Shown in pieces: positions 14,921 to 18,679 of a DNA stretch of 18,679 nt. Source of the DNA: an uncultured Acetatifactor sp. Its GTDB lineage: Bacteria; Bacillota; Clostridia; Lachnospirales; Lachnospiraceae. How positions within the stretch are numbered: the stretch's first letter is position 1; each line of letters opens with the position of its first letter. A program made the position numbers and the translations under genes. The notes beneath the pieces are model-generated. The model had not been told where the DNA came from. It searched no databases and worked only from the letters and a program-made list of their open reading frames with translations. The stretch lies in assembly GCA_910585805.1 (NCBI GenBank), contig CAJUFB010000074.1:1-18679 (forward strand). The letters are read 5' to 3'.

Positions 14921-14948
14921 GCGATTTTTGAGATTTCTATTTTACACT
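14917..14948 (+). promoter_or_regulatory. Response-regulator-controlled promoter of the ABC operon (TTGAG box)
   Basis: TTGAG at 14917-14921 and 14928-14932 are 11 bp apart, and a TACACT -10 lies at 14943-14948. The second repeat starts 15 bp before the -10, exactly as at the regulator promoter. AAGGAGAG follows before the ATG. The box overlaps the kinase stop codon. Confidence 0.7.
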
Positions 14949-14980
14949 CTCCTTAGACTACAAATAAGGAGAGTATTTTT

Positions 14981-15655
14981 ATGAACATTGAAGCAAAAGA
15001 ACTATCAAAAATCTATGGAAGCGGTGAAAGCCGTGTCGTTGCGCTGGATAATGTCAATCTTGAAATTGCGTCAAACGATTTTATTTCTATCATGGGACCG
15101 TCTGGCAGCGGGAAAAGCACCTTGCTCCATCTGTTGTCCGGGCTGGACAAACCGACCTCCGGCAGCCTGACATACGATGGAAAAGACATATACGGACTTA
15201 CTGACAAGGAACTGTCTGCTTTTCGCCGTCAGCGCATTGGTTTCATCTTCCAGCAGTTCAATCTGCTCCCTGTTCTGACCGCAAAGGAAAACATTATTAT
15301 GCCCTTGCTGTTAGACAAAAAGCAGCCGGACGAAGCGTATCTAAAGCAGCTTACGGATTTGCTGGGTATTCATGACCGCCTTACCCACTTGTCCCATGAG
15401 CTTTCAGGAGGACAGCAGCAGCGTGTAGCGATTGCCCGCGCCCTGATTGCAAAACCTGATATTATTTTCGCTGACGAACCGACCGGGAATTTGGACAGCA
15501 AAAGCGGCGGCGAAGTTATGGGGATGCTGGAAAATATATGGAAAAAGTTGGGAAAAACCCTTGTTGTCATTACCCATGACAGCCGTATAGCGAGAATGGC
15601 AGACCGGCAATTTGTAATTGTAGATGGTGTTCTTTCGGAGGTGACAGCAAAATGA
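14981..15655 (+). CDS. ABC transporter ATP-binding protein (MacB/LolD family)
   Basis: The 224-residue protein has canonical motifs: Walker A GPSGSGKST (G39-T47), Q-loop IGFIFQQFNLLP, signature LSGGQQQRVAIARAL, Walker B IIFADEPTGNLDSKSG and H-loop ITHD. AAGGAGAG lies 9 bp before the ATG. The stop overlaps the permease start by ATGA, typical for a coupled ATPase/permease pair. In this family ATP hydrolysis drives large FtsX-type permeases that expel or detach peptide antibiotics or lipids, here under control of the upstream two-component system. It differs clearly in sequence from the ATPase at 10070, so the two loci are not recent duplicates. Confidence 0.93.
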   Translation: MNIEAKELSKIYGSGESRVVALDNVNLEIASNDFISIMGPSGSGKSTLLHLLSGLDKPTSGSLTYDGKDIYGLTDKELSAFRRQRIGFIFQQFNLLPVLTAKENIIMPLLLDKKQPDEAYLKQLTDLLGIHDRLTHLSHELSGGQQQRVAIARALIAKPDIIFADEPTGNLDSKSGGEVMGMLENIWKKLGKTLVVITHDSRIARMADRQFVIVDGVLSEVTAK

Positions 15656-18147
15656 AATCTTATCGCGTCCTTGCATGGAAAGAATTACTGGCTCAAAAGG
15701 TCACATCCATTCTGATTTTAATAGCTGTTATTCTCTCCACAGTTACAACAACGGTTATAGGGCAGTCCATCGGTGTTCTAAATGCCATGAGGCAGCAGCA
15801 GGCTATTACGATTAACGGGGAAAAATACGCTACTTTTCTTCAAATGTCCGAAGAACAGCTTTCTGAACTGAAAGAGGATGCCCGCTTTTCCTATATTGGC
15901 GCCTCTATCAGTTTAGGAACCATAGACTTAAACAACCAGCTCACACTCGGTCTTGTGGAATATGTCGGTAACAGCCTCGACGCCTATCCTGCTATTTCAC
16001 AAATCCAAGAGGGACGTTTGCCAGAACAGGCGATGGAGATCGCATTGTCAGAAGATGCGCTTAAATTTCTCGGATTTGATGGAAAAGTAGGAGATACTAT
16101 TTCATTGCCTGTTTCTAAAACCTTACGGCATGATATTGCTCCATCCATTGAATTTACTGCCGATTTTGTCCTTGTAGGCATCACGAAAAGCAATTATATT
16201 GGATATTCTTATGGCGGAATTACAGGGATTGTTGGAACAGATACAGCCGAACAGTTGTTGCCGGAAGAATACCTATATTACAAAGTGGACTTCCGTACAG
16301 CCGATAAGCGAAGCTTTCAAAATACGGTAAATGACGTAATCCAGAAATTCCAGATACATGAACTTGATACATCCTATAATCAGGTTTATTTGCAGGCTTG
16401 CGGAATACGGTTTGACAACCAGGAAAGCTCTGAAAACAGCGGTTCGGGTTTTTCGTTTATGGCTGCTGCTGGCGTCATGGTGGGTGTTCTCATTCTTCTG
16501 GCGGCTGGGTTGGTTATTTATAATATTCTGAAAATATCTGTGTCCAAACGCATTAAGGGATATGGCGTACTAAGAGCCATTGGAAGTGAAAAGAGCCAGC
16601 TTTACAGCATTGTATCTTTACAGATATTGATTTTGTGTCTGATCGGCATTCCAGTTGGTATGATTGTTGGTCTTTTGTCAACGAAAGGTATCATTATAAT
16701 GGCAACAAGTTTTTTGTCACCTGAAATATTTATGGTGCAGAATACATCTGAATTGCAAAACCTGATTTCAGCAAATAGTACGGGTAAAGTACCGTTTCTC
16801 GTTATAAGTGCTGCAATCACACTGTTCTTTGCGTTTATGGCAGCAATACCGGCTGCTAAATATGCGGCAAAAGTACCTCCTACGGTTGCCATGTCGGGCC
16901 GGAATACAAAGGTTAAGCGGAGAAATCGCAAATCAAAGACAATCCGCAATTTTGAGGCTTATTATGCCCGGTTGAATTTGAAGCGCAATCGTGGCCGTAC
17001 AGCAATTACCGTTCTTTCATTGGTTATGAGCATAGCCGTATTTATTGCCTTGCAGAGTTTTACCACATTGTTAAATACGGCAAGCGGCATGGAGGATAAT
17101 CATTTAGGGGATTATTCTATAGTGAATGAAACGGTAGGATTTTCTGCTGACGATTTGGAAGAGTTACGTCAAAATAGTGCTGTAAGTTCGGTGGCAGCAA
17201 TACAATTTTTGCTTTATAAGCCAGACGATGCCGGGCAAATATCCGATATTGCGCTCGGATTTGAATTACAGCCGGGAGAAACATTTCAGGTAGTTGGACT
17301 GAATGACGACTATTGGGATTATTTCATGGGCAGCGAACTTTCAGCGGAAGATTTAACCCTTTTGAAATCCGGCAAGGCGTGTATCGTGAGAAATCCGCTG
17401 GCGTTAAACTATGGGGGAACGGAACTGGAAAGAACAAGTTTTGCGGCAGGTGATGCAATTTCCGTGGCTGGCCGGGACATTCCGATCATTGCAACATTGG
17501 ATGGATATGACGGATATGTAAGCGTAGGGAACAGCGGATTTACAAACGGTGTTCAGGTGATAGTGTCAGATTGTATCTATTCCGAACTGACAGGCACGGC
17601 TATTTATAATGAAATGTGTCCTACCTTGAACGCGGATGCTGACCGGGAATTATTTGACGCTGTGGCAGAGAAAATTTGTCAGGACATCCCCGGCACAACC
17701 TACCTGTCCTATGAAGAAACAGACAGGCAATTAGAAGAAAGTTTTGAACAGATACGATTGCTGGCATGGGGATTGATTTTGTTTGTTGGTCTGATTGGTC
17801 TTTTGAATATCATCAATACTGTTTACACAAATATTCATACTCGCGTTATGGAAATCGGTATGCAGCGCGCTATTGGTATGAGTGCGGGAAGCCTTTACAA
17901 AACATTTTTGTGGGAGGGCGCGTACTATGGCATTATTGCGGCGGCAATTGGAAATATCGTTGGCTATATCTGCACAATTTTTGTAAATGCTGCGACTACC
18001 GACACGATTCAGTTGGTTTCTATCCCTGTTCTGCCGATTGCCGAAGCTACGGTTCTATCCATCGGAGCCTGTTTGCTGGCAACCTGTATTCCGCTAAGAA
18101 AGATTGCCGGAATGAGCATTGTGGACTCCATTGAAACCGTAGAATAA
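15652..18147 (+). CDS. FtsX/MacB-type ABC permease
   Basis: The 831 residues hold a duplicated FtsX architecture. The first membrane helix is around residues 17-37 (TSILILIAVILSTVTTTVIG), followed by an extracellular domain to about 263. The first FtsX block (264-412) includes RIKGYGVLRAIGSEKSQLYSIV. A fifth helix lies near 445-470 after the NLKRNRGRTAIT turn, then a second extracellular domain to about 700. The second FtsX block (703-831) includes RVMEIGMQRAIGMSAGSLYKTF and ends PLRKIAGMSIVDSIETVE. This predicts eight membrane helices and two outer domains, unlike BceB-type permeases with ten. It would form the transporter with the ATPase it overlaps. The substrate is unknown; antimicrobial-peptide or lipid export is the best guess. 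No frameshift is seen. Confidence 0.93.
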   Translation: MKSYRVLAWKELLAQKVTSILILIAVILSTVTTTVIGQSIGVLNAMRQQQAITINGEKYATFLQMSEEQLSELKEDARFSYIGASISLGTIDLNNQLTLGLVEYVGNSLDAYPAISQIQEGRLPEQAMEIALSEDALKFLGFDGKVGDTISLPVSKTLRHDIAPSIEFTADFVLVGITKSNYIGYSYGGITGIVGTDTAEQLLPEEYLYYKVDFRTADKRSFQNTVNDVIQKFQIHELDTSYNQVYLQACGIRFDNQESSENSGSGFSFMAAAGVMVGVLILLAAGLVIYNILKISVSKRIKGYGVLRAIGSEKSQLYSIVSLQILILCLIGIPVGMIVGLLSTKGIIIMATSFLSPEIFMVQNTSELQNLISANSTGKVPFLVISAAITLFFAFMAAIPAAKYAAKVPPTVAMSGRNTKVKRRNRKSKTIRNFEAYYARLNLKRNRGRTAITVLSLVMSIAVFIALQSFTTLLNTASGMEDNHLGDYSIVNETVGFSADDLEELRQNSAVSSVAAIQFLLYKPDDAGQISDIALGFELQPGETFQVVGLNDDYWDYFMGSELSAEDLTLLKSGKACIVRNPLALNYGGTELERTSFAAGDAISVAGRDIPIIATLDGYDGYVSVGNSGFTNGVQVIVSDCIYSELTGTAIYNEMCPTLNADADRELFDAVAEKICQDIPGTTYLSYEETDRQLEESFEQIRLLAWGLILFVGLIGLLNIINTVYTNIHTRVMEIGMQRAIGMSAGSLYKTFLWEGAYYGIIAAAIGNIVGYICTIFVNAATTDTIQLVSIPVLPIAEATVLSIGACLLATCIPLRKIAGMSIVDSIETVE

Positions 18148-18185
18148 CATTTTGTATTGTAGAGAGATCACGGGCAACGGATTAA

Positions 18186-18335
18186 GTTTATACAGTCCGT
18201 GACTTTGCCTACCCTGATGCCTTTGGGAATGGAACATTGACTGGCATTGAGAAATATTGTCAAGTGGAATTTGATGAACACACACAGAGAGAAATACAAT
18301 CCAGCTCTGGTTTCTGTACTGTGACCCAGGAGTAA
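18186..18335 (+). pseudogene. Possible gene remnant, about 49 codons, no start
   Basis: After a TAA at 18183-18185 the frame reads YTVRDFAYPDAFGNGTLTG, EKYCQVEFDEH and a short C-terminus to TAA 18333-18335. The amino-acid mix looks protein-like, but there is no start codon near the beginning and no ribosome site. It may be the tail of a gene destroyed when the transporter cassette inserted. No family is recognised. Confidence 0.25.
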
Positions 18336-18384
18336 CAAGGATATCTTTCAAATGTAATCGGAGAAGATAGAGAATAATACAAAA

Positions 18385-18396
18385 GAGTATATACTC
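18385..18396. repeat. Perfect 12-bp palindrome
   Basis: GAGTATATACTC reads the same on both strands. It lies 12 bp before the long hairpin and may be an operator or part of the same structured site. Confidence 0.5.
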
Positions 18397-18408
18397 GCAG
18401 GCAAAACC

Positions 18409-18496
18409 CATATACGAACACGGAAACTGCCTGTATTATCACGGAAATCCGATGGGAGTTTTCGTGATAATATAAGGGTTTCTGTGTTTGTATATG
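18409..18496 (+). repeat. 88-bp long hairpin (imperfect inverted repeat)
   Basis: Outer arms 18409-18427 and 18478-18496 pair over 19 positions. CCT 18430-18432 pairs with AGG 18475-18477. Inner arms 18434-18447 and 18459-18472 pair over 14 positions around an 11-base loop. All three non-Watson-Crick positions are G.T in the plus strand, hence G.U in RNA. No gene family explains it. Candidate roles are a structured RNA, a MITE-like element, or an origin-type (oriT or single-strand) hairpin. Confidence 0.8.
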
Positions 18497-18539
18497 AGTA
18501 AGGCGGTAAAAACATAATGGTAAAATAATAAACGAGGAT

Positions 18540-18563
18540 AGGGCTGTTTTCGGCAGTCCTTTT
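18540..18563 (+). terminator. Weak terminator-like stem
   Basis: AGGGCTG (18540-18546) pairs with CAGTCCT (18554-18560) with one G.U and a 7-base loop, followed by TTTTG. It could end transcription that crosses the long hairpin. Confidence 0.45.
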
Positions 18564-18625
18564 GTGCTTTCAATTCCTGAAAAATAGTCGTTTTGTGCTA
18601 CCGAGAGAAAAATAGAAAAATTTTA

Positions 18626-18634
18626 TGGTATAAT
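18626..18634 (+). promoter_or_regulatory. Extended -10 promoter pointing out of the window
   Basis: TGGTATAAT is a perfect extended -10 (TGn plus TATAAT). The upstream region is A/T rich without a clear -35. The gene it serves would lie beyond the window. Confidence 0.5.
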
Positions 18635-18679
18635 ACCTAAGGAAAGCATCTGATTTAGGGCAACAGAAAAGAATAACTT

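Larger units (their letters stand above)
18148..18679. other. Non-coding tail of 532 bp
   Basis: No intact gene with a ribosome site is seen. It contains a start-less open fragment (18186-18335), a perfect palindrome (18385-18396), an 88-bp long hairpin (18409-18496), a short terminator-like stem (18540-18563) and an extended -10 promoter (18626-18634) directed out of the window. The A+T content is high. Confidence 0.6.

Noticed and set aside
18168..18202. TCACGG/CCGTGA hairpin after the permease as a terminator
   Set aside because: The arms are six pairs with a long loop and no T-run follows; alternative pairings compete.
18094..18442. Minus-strand frames of 105 and 60 residues at the right end
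   Set aside because: They run through the permease end and the long hairpin, with no ribosome site and no recognisable domain.
1..18679. CRISPR array, tRNA or rRNA
   Set aside because: No regularly spaced identical repeats with unique spacers were seen, and no tRNA cloverleaf or rRNA-like stretch was recognised by eye.

Overview
The window looks like part of a conjugative or plasmid-like mobile element from a gut Clostridia bacterium, probably Lachnospiraceae. This is inferred from protein style, strong AGGAGG ribosome sites, and a PcfJ/PcfK-like pair beside a ParM/ParR partition pair. No relaxase, coupling ATPase, integrase or rRNA lies in the window, so plasmid versus integrative conjugative element cannot be settled here.

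Positions 1-7465 hold a densely packed plus-strand run. It starts with the 3' end of a YodL-domain protein, followed by a strong intrinsic terminator. Then come a PcfK-like protein (the family that includes the anti-Cas9 protein AcrIIA9), a DUF7666-like protein, a 731-residue PcfJ-like protein, a 107-residue unknown, a complete accessory NAD+-dependent DNA ligase, and a 208-residue unknown. Start/stop overlaps and very short gaps suggest co-expression of the genes from the PcfK-like protein to the ligase.

Positions 7492-9783 form a maintenance block. A terminator is followed by three tandem 11-bp repeats (candidate centromere), an actin-like ParM, a ribbon-helix-helix ParR, a convergent XRE repressor with a palindromic operator candidate, and a 112-residue unknown that ends in a strong terminator.

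Positions 9910-12702 are a decayed ABC-transporter/two-component locus. The promoter region carries four GTTAAG repeats, typical of OmpR-type response-regulator sites. The ATPase is intact. The FtsX-type permease breaks off after about 308 codons and runs directly into the H-box of a histidine kinase in another frame. A single deletion appears to have removed the rest of the permease, the kinase sensor and probably the response regulator. A small lipoprotein gene follows.

Positions 13087-18147 are a second, apparently intact and more A+T-rich cassette: response regulator, histidine kinase, MacB/LolD-type ATPase and an 831-residue permease. Identical direct repeats with identical spacing to the -10 lie before both the regulator gene and the ATPase gene, which predicts that the system controls itself and its transporter.

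Positions 18148-18679 have no complete gene. They hold a possible gene remnant, a 12-bp palindrome, an 88-bp near-perfect hairpin whose only mismatches are G.U wobbles in plus-strand RNA, a small terminator-like stem, and an extended -10 promoter pointing out of the window.
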